A stretch of 16,611 nt of DNA from an uncultured Ileibacterium sp. GTDB taxonomy: Bacteria > Bacillota > Clostridia > Peptostreptococcales > Anaerovoracaceae. The stretch spans positions 1-16,611 of the forward strand of contig CABTXQ010000026.1 in assembly GCA_902488835.1 (NCBI GenBank), written 5' to 3'. The notes beneath the pieces were generated by a model, which was not told the origin of the DNA, made no database searches, and was given only the letters and a program-made list of their open reading frames with translations. Of this stretch, positions 1 to 6,162 are shown in pieces (the stretch's first letter is position 1; the number at the start of each line of letters is the position of its first letter). Both the position numbers and the translations under genes were made by a program.

Positions 1-172
1 CTTGTTGGTCTGCGTGTCTTCCGTCAACGCCAAGCCTGATATGCATCTCTACACTTTCATCAAATTTAGCGCCAGACATTTCCTTAACTTTCTTTACCGC
101 TTCTGCAACGTCATATAATTCGCCTTTTTCGCGATTTTTTGCTGCATCAGTATATCTTTTGCTTCTTTTCAT
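1..172 (-). CDS. rplA: 50S ribosomal protein L1, N-terminal part (runs off the left edge)
   Basis: L1 binds 23S rRNA at the L1 stalk and in many bacteria represses its own operon by binding its mRNA. About 57 N-terminal residues are visible. They start MKRSKRYTDA and contain the conserved stretch KFDESVEMHIRLGVDGRHAD (about residues 36-55), which is characteristic of bacterial L1. The ATG at 172-170 follows an AGGAGG ribosome binding site at good spacing. The gene lies 44 bases downstream of rplK in the same direction, the usual L11-L1 order, and is the last visible member of the rpmG-secE-nusG-rplK-rplA operon. The rest of the gene, and probably rplJ-rplL, lies outside the window. Confidence 0.95.
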   Translation of the reverse strand, partial: MKRSKRYTDAAKNREKGELYDVAEAVKKVKEMSGAKFDESVEMHIRLGVDGRHADQQ

Positions 173-216
173 TAATTGCCTCCTTGTGGTTCAATCGGCA
201 TAAGCCTCCCACCAGA

Positions 217-642
217 TTATTCTTCTACAGTAATTCCCATGCTCCTTGCCGTACCTTTTACCAGGTTCATCGCCGATTCAAGCGATGCGGCATTGAGATC
301 AGGCATCTTAGTCTTAGCAATTTCTTCGACCTGCGCAAGCGTTATCGAAGCAACCTTATTCTTGTTAGGCTCTCCGGATGCCTTGTCAATTCCTGCTGCC
401 TTCTTAATTAGTACGGGTGCAGGAGGTGTCTTGCATATGAACGAAAATGATCTGTCAGCATAAACTGTTATAACTACAGGAATAGTCAAACCGTTCTGAT
501 CCGATGTCTTTGCATTGAACTGCTTACAGAAATCCATAATATTGACACCATGCTGACCAAGTGCAGGTCCTACAGGTGGTGCTGGAGTTGCTGCTCCGGC
601 AGGGATCTGAAGCTTAATATATCCTTCGATCTTCTTAGCCAT
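217..642 (-). CDS. rplK: 50S ribosomal protein L11
   Basis: L11 binds the GTPase-associated centre of 23S rRNA and is needed for factor binding and for RelA-type sensing of uncharged tRNA. The 141-residue product has the usual family length. Its N-terminal domain has the proline-rich helix motif GAATPAPPVGPALGQHGVNI (about residues 16-35). The C-terminal RNA-binding domain carries the conserved KTPPAPVLIKKAAG segment and ends with a GTARSMGI motif. The ATG at 642 is preceded by an AGGAGA-type binding site. It sits 16 bases after nusG and ahead of rplA, as in most bacteria. Nothing unusual is visible. Confidence 0.97.
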   Translation of the reverse strand: MAKKIEGYIKLQIPAGAATPAPPVGPALGQHGVNIMDFCKQFNAKTSDQNGLTIPVVITVYADRSFSFICKTPPAPVLIKKAAGIDKASGEPNKNKVASITLAQVEEIAKTKMPDLNAASLESAMNLVKGTARSMGITVEE

Positions 643-658
643 CCAAATTCTCTCCTTT

Positions 659-1255
659 CTATATTATTTTATTCACCTGTGGAAATTCAAGTTCCACAGG
701 AGTATCTCTCCCGAACATCGAAACCTTTGCCTTAACAATTTGTTTCTCGGGGTTGATGTCTTCTACAATGCCCACCTGACCTTCAAATGGACCTCCTATA
801 ATCCTGATGGCATCTCCAATTTCAACGTCGATTTCGATGCGCATCTTCTCGATTCCCATCCTCACAACTTCCTCTTTGGTAAGTGGCGTAGGTTCTGTAC
901 CGTGACCTACGAAACCGGTTACTCCTTCAGTATTTCTCACCAGGTACCATGTTTCATTATTGACCACCATTTTTATCACAACATAACCAGGATAGAGTTT
1001 CCTTGTCCTGACCTTTTTGACTCCCTTTGAATCAATTTCAATTCTTTCTTCTGTCGGTATCTTGACTTCAAGAATCCGGTCCTGCATACCTCTATATTCT
1101 ACCATCTTGTCAATATTGGTTTTTACTTTATTTTCATATCCAGAATAAGTATGAACTACATACCACTTAGGAGTTCCATCACCTCTAAGCCCTTCGTCTG
1201 GAAGTGGCGACAAAGTTCCAGCGGACTCCTTTTCTTTTTCATTTATATCCGTCAT
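659..1255 (-). CDS. nusG: Transcription termination/antitermination factor NusG
   Basis: NusG binds RNA polymerase through its NGN domain and modulates pausing, termination and transcription-translation coupling. The NGN domain starts at KWYVVHTYSGYENKV and includes the RKLYPGYVVIKM strand and the TGFVGHGTEPTPL loop. The C-terminal KOW domain contains IGGPFEGQVGIVEDINPE. The reading frame is open to a TTG at 1261, but that codon abuts the AAGGAGG binding site. The ATG at 1255 lies six bases after the site and is the better start, giving 198 residues. A short acidic/serine-rich tail of about 25 residues precedes the NGN domain. The gene lies between secE and rplK, the standard arrangement. Confidence 0.95.
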   Translation of the reverse strand: MTDINEKEKESAGTLSPLPDEGLRGDGTPKWYVVHTYSGYENKVKTNIDKMVEYRGMQDRILEVKIPTEERIEIDSKGVKKVRTRKLYPGYVVIKMVVNNETWYLVRNTEGVTGFVGHGTEPTPLTKEEVVRMGIEKMRIEIDVEIGDAIRIIGGPFEGQVGIVEDINPEKQIVKAKVSMFGRDTPVELEFPQVNKII

Positions 1256-1296
1256 CAGCAACCTCCTTCCCGTGACATGTGAATAAGGTTCATATT

Positions 1297-1614
1297 TTAT
1301 GACAGCGTTATTCCAAGCAGATGCTTAAGTGCTGCAAGGAAAGCTGTATCAATAACCCAAAACGCAACCGCAAACAATGCAACTGCTGCAAACACTGCAA
1401 TTGTATCTGTTACAAGTTCATCTCTCGTAGGCCAAACAACCTTGCTCAATTCCTGCTTGACACCTCTGAAGAAATTAATAAACCCTTTCTTGCCGGATGT
1501 TGATGTATTCTGTGCCGCCTTCTTATTTCGTGCACGAATCTGCGATTGTTGTTCAGACCTGTTCTTTATCTGCTTTTGCTTTCCCTTAGCGCTCTTCCTG
1601 TTCTTATTAGCCAT
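1297..1614 (-). CDS. secE: Preprotein translocase subunit SecE
   Basis: SecE is the essential small clamp subunit of the SecYEG protein-conducting channel in the cytoplasmic membrane. The 105-residue protein has the conserved amphipathic segment FRGVKQELSKVVWPTRDELV (about residues 49-68), followed by one transmembrane helix at about residues 70-98, as expected of the single-span Gram-positive form. The first 40 or so residues are unusually rich in Lys, Asn, Gln and Arg and form a basic, probably disordered cytosolic tail, so the protein is longer than the roughly 60-residue Bacillus form. The ATG at 1614 follows a TTTGGAG binding site. It lies between rpmG and nusG, its usual place. Confidence 0.95.
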   Translation of the reverse strand: MANKNRKSAKGKQKQIKNRSEQQSQIRARNKKAAQNTSTSGKKGFINFFRGVKQELSKVVWPTRDELVTDTIAVFAAVALFAVAFWVIDTAFLAALKHLLGITLS

Positions 1615-1635
1615 TATCTACTCCAAATGCAATAA

Positions 1636-1785
1636 TTATTTAGTCTCCTTATGAAGAGTTTCCTTGCCGCAAAATTTGCAATACTTCATAAGTTCAATCC
1701 TGTCCGGTGTATTCTTCTTATTCTTCATCGTGTTGTAATTTCTCTGTTTACACTCGGTACATGCCAGAGTTACTTTAGTCCTCAC
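1636..1785 (-). CDS. rpmG: 50S ribosomal protein L33, zinc-ribbon form
   Basis: L33 is a small protein of the large ribosomal subunit near the E site. The translation is 49 residues, the family length. It begins VRTKVTLACTEC and has two Cys pairs, C9-x-x-C12 and C36-x-x-C39, so this is the zinc-binding (C+) version. The NTPDRIELMKYC core is typical. The start is a GTG at 1785, placed eight bases after an AGGAGG site; there is no in-frame ATG until codon 20. It is the first gene of the rpmG-secE-nusG-rplK-rplA operon, about 90 bases downstream of the predicted transcription start. Confidence 0.95.
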   Translation of the reverse strand: MRTKVTLACTECKQRNYNTMKNKKNTPDRIELMKYCKFCGKETLHKETK

Positions 1786-1829
1786 GGTTGCTTCCTCCTA
1801 TTCTAATATTTCTTTATTTAACTCAAATC

Positions 1830-1853
1830 CAGAGCGGTCAAACTACCGCTCTG
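1830..1853 (-). promoter_or_regulatory. Perfect hairpin in the rpmG leader
   Basis: A 9-bp perfect inverted repeat (1830-1838 with 1845-1853, arms CAGAGCGGT and ACCGCTCTG, 6-base loop) lies in the predicted 5' untranslated region of the rpmG operon, between the promoter at 1881-1909 and the start codon. It stands out as GC-rich within AT-rich leader sequence. No uridine run follows it on either strand, so a Rho-independent terminator is unlikely. A role in mRNA stability or autoregulation is inference only. Confidence 0.5.
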
Positions 1854-1880
1854 TATAAATTTCGCTAAAGTTGCCCATAT

Positions 1881-1909
1881 ATGATACTCCTCACATCTGT
1901 CAAAGTCAA
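1881..1909 (-). promoter_or_regulatory. Vegetative (sigma-A type) promoter of the rpmG-secE-nusG-rplK-rplA operon
   Basis: On the minus strand, a -35 box TTGACT (1904-1909) and a -10 box TATCAT (1881-1886) are separated by exactly 17 bases. Transcription would start near 1874, giving a leader of about 90 nucleotides before the rpmG GTG. The -35 box begins only seven bases beyond the stop codon of the preceding gene, so the ribosomal operon has its own promoter even if upstream transcription reads through. Confidence 0.8.
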
Positions 1910-1915
1910 GATGTT

Positions 1916-2701
1916 TTACCAATTAGTTGCAATATCAATCTGATTAGGGTTCCCTGTGGCAAATCCGCCCGTATCTGCAACAATACCTATTCCCATCGAT
2001 GTTGTTACGAGTGTTCCTTTCGGTCTTATGTTCAAGTTTGCAGCCACCATGATGTATGAGCCTAGCATCTTTGCTCCGTCACTACGAATATAATATGGAT
2101 AGTTCGCTTCATCGAATCCAAGACTTCTCATTATACTTATCACGCCTGACATATTCAGATTGTAATATGTCTCTTTCCCTGAAGGTCCCATCTGTGATCC
2201 CTTGGACGGGGAAAGGGGTGATCCATTCCACCCTGGATTTATTATGCTTTTAGCCGCTTCTATCTTATCTTCTTCTTCTTTTTTCAGCTCCGCTTCCCTT
2301 GCTTCTTTTTGATCTATATATGCTATGCTTTCATTTTTTGTCTGTTTTCCTAGATAATTCAAGGTCTCAGGAGCAGTCTTCTTAAGCATTTGGTAAGAAC
2401 CGCTTTTTTCTCTATAGTCCTTGATGCTCTCAGCACTTAGATTCCATATTGTCGTAAGTTCAATGCAGGAAATGAAGATGCCTATCGCTATACATGCTGC
2501 AAGCCTCTTCTTCCCGAATTGGCTAATCCTTGACATAAGCCTCTTTTTCTTGGCTTTTTCATCATCTTTAGACTGTTCTAATTCAGCATTAATTTTGAAA
2601 ACAAAAAAGCATGGATATTTGTTTCCCTTTAGATTCCCTTTTGAGACTGCCTTATCAAAGAATTTATTTCCTTTCGTAATCGTCTTATATTCTTCTATCA
2701 T
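1916..2701 (-). CDS. Membrane-anchored protein with C-terminal 3D-like (double-psi barrel) domain, probable cell-wall protein
   Basis: With the start at ATG 2701 the protein has 261 residues. A Lys-rich cytosolic region of about 65 residues is followed by one transmembrane segment (about 67-87, LAACIAIGIFISCIELTTIW), then an outside segment with a charged coiled-coil-like stretch (about 128-151, rich in Glu and Lys). The C-terminal domain of about 85 residues ends with RPKGTLV, GIGIVADTGG and NQIDIATNW. These resemble the IPLGT, DTGG and IDvy elements of 3D-domain wall-cleaving proteins such as YabE and YocH; the first of the three conserved aspartates appears replaced. The domain call comes from pattern recognition and is uncertain. 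AGGAGG lies only three bases before ATG 2701; the frame extends to a TTG at 2746, and ATG 2536 is another possible start. It is the last gene of the carD-led series. Confidence 0.6.
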   Translation of the reverse strand: MIEEYKTITKGNKFFDKAVSKGNLKGNKYPCFFVFKINAELEQSKDDEKAKKKRLMSRISQFGKKRLAACIAIGIFISCIELTTIWNLSAESIKDYREKSGSYQMLKKTAPETLNYLGKQTKNESIAYIDQKEAREAELKKEEEDKIEAAKSIINPGWNGSPLSPSKGSQMGPSGKETYYNLNMSGVISIMRSLGFDEANYPYYIRSDGAKMLGSYIMVAANLNIRPKGTLVTTSMGIGIVADTGGFATGNPNQIDIATNW

Positions 2702-2808
2702 AGACCTCCTATATTGTAGATAGCAAAATGCATGTCTTGATAACAATCTGATTTCTCGATTACTTTAACACAGATTTTTTGAATATAATGAAAGCCTTGT
2801 GAAAATAA

Positions 2809-3651
2809 TCATCTTATTTCAAGAAAATCTCTAATTTTTATCGCATCACTGATTCCATAATCGTATAATTTTTCCATGGCTTCTTTATCTCTTTTTAGCG
2901 TTGTCATTCCCGCTAAATCCTTAGGTGCAAGCAGAAGAGTTTTTCCTTTTTTCTCAAGTTCCTTAACCTGGTCCATTTGGAAATTATATAGATCTGCTCT
3001 TCTCATTATTTTTTTTGCAACTTCCGGGTAACGCCTCTTAACTATTCCGGCAGACTTTTCGTCATCCTTTGTATCTCGGTAGTAATCCCTAGGTCTTGTT
3101 AAAATCACAACTACCTTGTCACAGCCTGCTTCAAATGCTTTTTTGTAAGGTATTGGATCGCTGATCCCCCCATCGAAATATCCAATGCCGTCAATTTCAC
3201 AAGGGTGTCCGATTATCGGAAGAGAGCCCGATGCCATTATAACTCTGTAGTTATCCTTTTGAATATCTTTGTTGGTGAAATATATTGGTGCACCTGTTTC
3301 TGAATCCGTTGCAACGAATATTGCTTTTTTGTCACTTCTTTCAAAGGTTTCATAATCAAGTGGGTCTTCTCCATCACTATTACTTAGTGTACCGAATATA
3401 TATTCATATCCTATGAAATTTCCCGTTTTCAGTAGAGTTCCTACTCCCATATATTCATTTCTAAACGTATAATCTGTATAGAATCTATAGTTCCTTCTCG
3501 GCTGATTTGCAATATAAGAAATTACATTTGCAGCGCCTGCAGAAACGCCTATGCAAAAGTCGAAGTCTATTGAATTGTCCATACAGTAGTCTAAAATCCC
3601 GGCACCATATATATCTCTAAGGCCTCCGCCTACATCAACTAATCCTATCAT
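2809..3651 (-). CDS. Patatin-like phospholipase family protein
   Basis: Patatin-like proteins are Ser-Asp dyad lipid acyl hydrolases, usually cytosolic or membrane-peripheral. With the start at ATG 3651 the product is 280 residues. The glycine-rich oxyanion loop is VGGGLRD (residues 7-13), the nucleophile elbow GVSAG places Ser37, and the catalytic Asp is D160 in the DGG motif (160-162). All required residues are present. The domain matches the bacterial RssA/YjjU-like subgroup in size and in its YFDGGISDPIPY segment; the substrate cannot be told. The frame opens at ATG 3684 inside rlmB, but that ATG has no binding site. ATG 3651 has AGGA at five bases and lies one base past the rlmB stop, which suggests translational coupling. 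Confidence 0.85.
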   Translation of the reverse strand: MIGLVDVGGGLRDIYGAGILDYCMDNSIDFDFCIGVSAGAANVISYIANQPRRNYRFYTDYTFRNEYMGVGTLLKTGNFIGYEYIFGTLSNSDGEDPLDYETFERSDKKAIFVATDSETGAPIYFTNKDIQKDNYRVIMASGSLPIIGHPCEIDGIGYFDGGISDPIPYKKAFEAGCDKVVVILTRPRDYYRDTKDDEKSAGIVKRRYPEVAKKIMRRADLYNFQMDQVKELEKKGKTLLLAPKDLAGMTTLKRDKEAMEKLYDYGISDAIKIRDFLEIR

Positions 3652-3652
3652 T

Positions 3653-4420
3653 TTATTCCTGCTCTCTTCTACGTCTGATTTCATACATGATTATCGCTGC
3701 AGCATTTGATGCATTAAGAGAATTTATTTTCCCTTTCATTGGGATTGAAACTGTGAAGTCGCATTTCTCTTTTACAAGTCTACTAACACCCTTACCTTCA
3801 TTACCTATTACAATCGCTATAGGACCATCAAGCGCTTTTGTATTAAAGCAGTTTTCTCCGTCCATATCACATGCCGCTATCCATATTCCGTTCTTTTTTA
3901 GTTCGTCAATTGCTCTTCCTATATTGGTTACCCTTGCAATTTTGATATTTTCAACAGCTCCTGCCGAAGCCCTTAAAACTGCAGGTGTAACTCCGCATGA
4001 CCTCTTTTTTGAGACTATAATTCCGTCACAAAAAGCACACTCAGCTGTCCTTGAAATTGCTCCTAAATTATGCGGGTCTTCAATCCCGTCAAGCACTATT
4101 ATAAATGGATCTTCCCCTTTATTCTTTGATTCACAAATAATATCTTCAAGGTTTGCATACTCATAAGGAGCGGATATTGCAAGGATGCCCTGATGGTTAC
4201 AGTTTCCAGCAAGTTCTTCAATCTTTTCAACAGGAACTTTTATAATCTCAATATTCTTATTTTTTGCTAACTTCTCAATATCTGAGCTGTCTACATTCCT
4301 TCTATCTGAAATATAAATCTTTTCAATTTTTCTATTTCCCCTGAGAGCTTCTCTTACAGGGTTTTTACCAACTATGACTGAACCGTCATCATAATTTATT
4401 CTGATCTTATTCTTTCCCAA
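3653..4420 (-). CDS. rlmB: 23S rRNA (guanosine-2'-O-)-methyltransferase, RlmB/TrmH (SPOUT) family
   Basis: RlmB-type enzymes transfer a methyl group from S-adenosylmethionine to a ribose 2'-OH in 23S rRNA (G2251 in E. coli). The 255-residue protein has the N-terminal substrate-binding domain (about 15-85, starting VIVGKNPVREAL) and a C-terminal SPOUT knot. The three motifs are visible: EDPHNLGAISRTAE with N118 and R124, IVIGNEGKGVS with E208, and IPMKGKINSLNASNAAAI (226-243). The start is TTG at 4420, with AGAGG five bases upstream. It lies 12 bases after folA and one base before the lipase gene. In Bacillus and clostridia the same gene follows mrnC (or mrnC-thyX). The exact methylated base is inferred from the family. 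Confidence 0.92.
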   Translation of the reverse strand: MGKNKIRINYDDGSVIVGKNPVREALRGNRKIEKIYISDRRNVDSSDIEKLAKNKNIEIIKVPVEKIEELAGNCNHQGILAISAPYEYANLEDIICESKNKGEDPFIIVLDGIEDPHNLGAISRTAECAFCDGIIVSKKRSCGVTPAVLRASAGAVENIKIARVTNIGRAIDELKKNGIWIAACDMDGENCFNTKALDGPIAIVIGNEGKGVSRLVKEKCDFTVSIPMKGKINSLNASNAAAIIMYEIRRRREQE

Positions 4421-4432
4421 TTTAACCTCTTT

Positions 4433-4930
4433 TTACCCCAAATTCCTATTCTCATATACAAGAAATTTGTAATTTATTCCGTTTTCCAGATGCATTTCGC
4501 TCTCTTTTGCCAATGAAAAATCAGGGTCTTCATCAAGATTGACCATAAATCTGTCAGCGTTTAAATCCGCATACATCTTGGTTACATAGCACTTGGTGCA
4601 TTTTTTGTAAAACTTTCTGTATGTGCTGTCTCCGCCTATTATGAAGATATTGTCAGGGTCAGTTCCTTTTAACCTATCATATAGCTCCTCTTCAGTGTGA
4701 ACAGTTTCACATCTTTCTGCAACAAATTCACCGTTTCTACTCAAAACGTAATTCTTTCTATTGGCAAGTCCTCTTTTGTTCGGCATGCTTTCAAGAGTTT
4801 TCCTTCCCATGACCACAATCTTTCCGATCGTTTTTTCCTTGAAATATCGAAGATCTCCAGGAATATTTGCAAGAAGTTTCCCTTCTCTTCCTATTCCCCA
4901 TTTTTCATCAACTGCAACTATTAAATTCAT
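4433..4930 (-). CDS. folA: Dihydrofolate reductase
   Basis: DHFR reduces dihydrofolate to tetrahydrofolate with NADPH, which is needed to recycle the dihydrofolate made by ThyA. The protein has 165 residues, typical of the family. The Met20-type loop is GIGREGKLLANIPGDLRYFK with the proton-donor acid D26. The cofactor-binding motif VVMGRKTLESMP (39-50) and the IIGGDSTYRKF segment (97-107) are present. Tryptophan 22 of the E. coli enzyme is replaced by Ala21 here, as in the LLVSIP-type loop I recall from some clostridial DHFRs. The ATG at 4930 follows the thyA stop by 15 bases and has only a weak GGG-rich binding site. Its position directly behind thyA fits a dedicated dTMP-cycle pair. Confidence 0.93.
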   Translation of the reverse strand: MNLIVAVDEKWGIGREGKLLANIPGDLRYFKEKTIGKIVVMGRKTLESMPNKRGLANRKNYVLSRNGEFVAERCETVHTEEELYDRLKGTDPDNIFIIGGDSTYRKFYKKCTKCYVTKMYADLNADRFMVNLDEDPDFSLAKESEMHLENGINYKFLVYENRNLG

Positions 4931-4945
4931 ACATTTTACCCACGT

Positions 4946-5776
4946 CTATATAGCTATCGGAATGTTTTTTACCTGAGGTCCGTGCTCGTAATTTTCTATA
5001 CTTAAGTCTTCCACTGTAAAATCATAAAAATTATGAATGTCCTCATTAAGCGTTACTTTTGGTGCCTTATACATAGGTCTTTTGATAAGATCTTTTATTA
5101 TGTCAATATGCCTGTCATAAATATGTGCATCTGAGATAACATGTACGAGTTCTCCTGCTTTCAATCCGCTGACCTGTGAAAACATCATGAGAAGTAGCGA
5201 GTATTGCACCACATTCCAGTTGTTTGCAGCCAGTATATCCTGCGAACGCTGATTAAGTATTCCGTTCAATGTGTCTCCTTTAACATTGAATGTCATGCTG
5301 TATGCACATGGCTCGAGGTTCATCTCGTTAAGATCCTCAAAATTATATATATTAGTCATGATTCGTCTTGAGTACCTGTCATTTGAAAGGAGCCACAGAA
5401 CATTGTCAACCTGGTCCATTTCACCTTGTGCAAATTTGTACTTCTTTCCAAGCTGGTATCCATACGCCTTACCTATTGAGCCTGATTTGTCTGCCCATGA
5501 ATCCCAAATATGGCTGTTCAAATCGTTTACATTATTTGATTTTTTCTGCCATATCCATAGGAGTTCATCAAAAGCAAGCTTTATAGCTGTCGGTCTTAGA
5601 GTAAGTGCAGGGAATTCCTCTTGAAGATTATACCTATTTACAACCCCAAAATTCTTTATTGTGTGTGCTGGAGTTCCGTCACTCCAGTGCGGTCTCACCT
5701 TATTGCCTTCCGTACTGAACCCATTTTCAATAATATCTTCACACATTCTGACAAAAAGTTCATCTGCTTTACTCAT
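4946..5776 (-). CDS. thyA: Thymidylate synthase (ThyA type)
   Basis: ThyA methylates dUMP to dTMP, using methylene-tetrahydrofolate as both carbon donor and reductant and releasing dihydrofolate. The 276-residue protein is close in length and sequence pattern to Bacillus subtilis/phage phi3T-type ThyA (shared HIWDSW, KAYGYQLGKK, DQVD and YDFT segments). Catalytic C157 lies in LEPCAYS, phosphate-binding Arg in YSRRI (137-138) and in NQRSQD (R177, S178, D180), dUMP-binding N188 in NNWN, and D216, H218, Y220 in SDAHIY. The usual His after the catalytic Cys is Ala. The ATG overlaps the mrnC stop by four bases (ATGA) with a GGAGA site. folA follows directly. No ThyX is visible in the window. Confidence 0.95.
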   Translation of the reverse strand: MSKADELFVRMCEDIIENGFSTEGNKVRPHWSDGTPAHTIKNFGVVNRYNLQEEFPALTLRPTAIKLAFDELLWIWQKKSNNVNDLNSHIWDSWADKSGSIGKAYGYQLGKKYKFAQGEMDQVDNVLWLLSNDRYSRRIMTNIYNFEDLNEMNLEPCAYSMTFNVKGDTLNGILNQRSQDILAANNWNVVQYSLLLMMFSQVSGLKAGELVHVISDAHIYDRHIDIIKDLIKRPMYKAPKVTLNEDIHNFYDFTVEDLSIENYEHGPQVKNIPIAI

Positions 5777-6162
5777 ATCTCTTCTCCATCTATTATCTTT
5801 ACAGCCATATCGATGATTTCAATAAGTCTTTCTATTTCATCTCTAATGTATAGGTCTCCAATCAGAGCTTCAAAACCCGTTGCCAATTTATATTCAACCG
5901 GATCCGCCCCTCTCGGGTGAGATGATGTCTTATGATTTCTAGCTCTCTTTACGAGCTTTACCTCGTCTTCTTTAAGGAATTCCTTCATAAGTTTTTTTAC
6001 AGATTCCGACTGTCCGCTGGCGGAAACATATCTGGTCGCCTTACGATGAAGTGAATCTGCTCCAACATTCGCTTCTCTAAGTATCAGCATCTTCCTTATA
6101 TAGAGTTCATATACTGCATCACCAAGGTATGCAAGAACTGTCGTATTATATTCCTTGTTCAA
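5773..6162 (-). CDS. mrnC: Mini-ribonuclease III
   Basis: Mini-III is an RNase III relative that has the catalytic domain but no double-stranded-RNA-binding domain; in B. subtilis it matures the 23S rRNA ends. The 129-residue protein shows the catalytic signature YLGDAVYELYIR with D15 and E19, a central RARNHKTSSHPRG basic loop (73-85), and the second acidic cluster FEALIGDLY with E98 and D103. The start is TTG at 6162, overlapping the cysS TGA by four bases (TTGA), with AGGAG five bases upstream. It in turn overlaps thyA by four bases, so cysS, mrnC and thyA are almost certainly translationally coupled. The cysS-mrnC order is conserved in Firmicutes. Confidence 0.94.
   Translation of the reverse strand: MNKEYNTTVLAYLGDAVYELYIRKMLILREANVGADSLHRKATRYVSASGQSESVKKLMKEFLKEDEVKLVKRARNHKTSSHPRGADPVEYKLATGFEALIGDLYIRDEIERLIEIIDMAVKIIDGEEI

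Noticed and set aside
1256..1261. TTG 1261 as the nusG start
   Set aside because: It abuts the AAGGAGG binding site with no spacing, whereas ATG 1255 has six bases.
1830..1853. Hairpin as a Rho-independent terminator of the upstream gene series
   Set aside because: No T-run follows on either strand, and it lies downstream of the strong rpmG promoter.
2747..2808. Terminator or promoter between the lipase and the 3D-like gene
   Set aside because: Only a 6-bp inverted repeat with a 20-base loop and weak, poorly spaced promoter-like boxes are visible; not enough to call either.
3652..3684. ATG 3684 as the lipase start
   Set aside because: No binding site precedes it, it would add 11 polar residues ahead of the usual MIGLV start, and ATG 3651 has a well-placed AGGA.
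3687..4166. 159-codon open frame on the plus strand
   Set aside because: It lies wholly antisense to rlmB, which has all SPOUT motifs; the translated product is low-complexity hydrophobic with no recognisable domain and no binding site.
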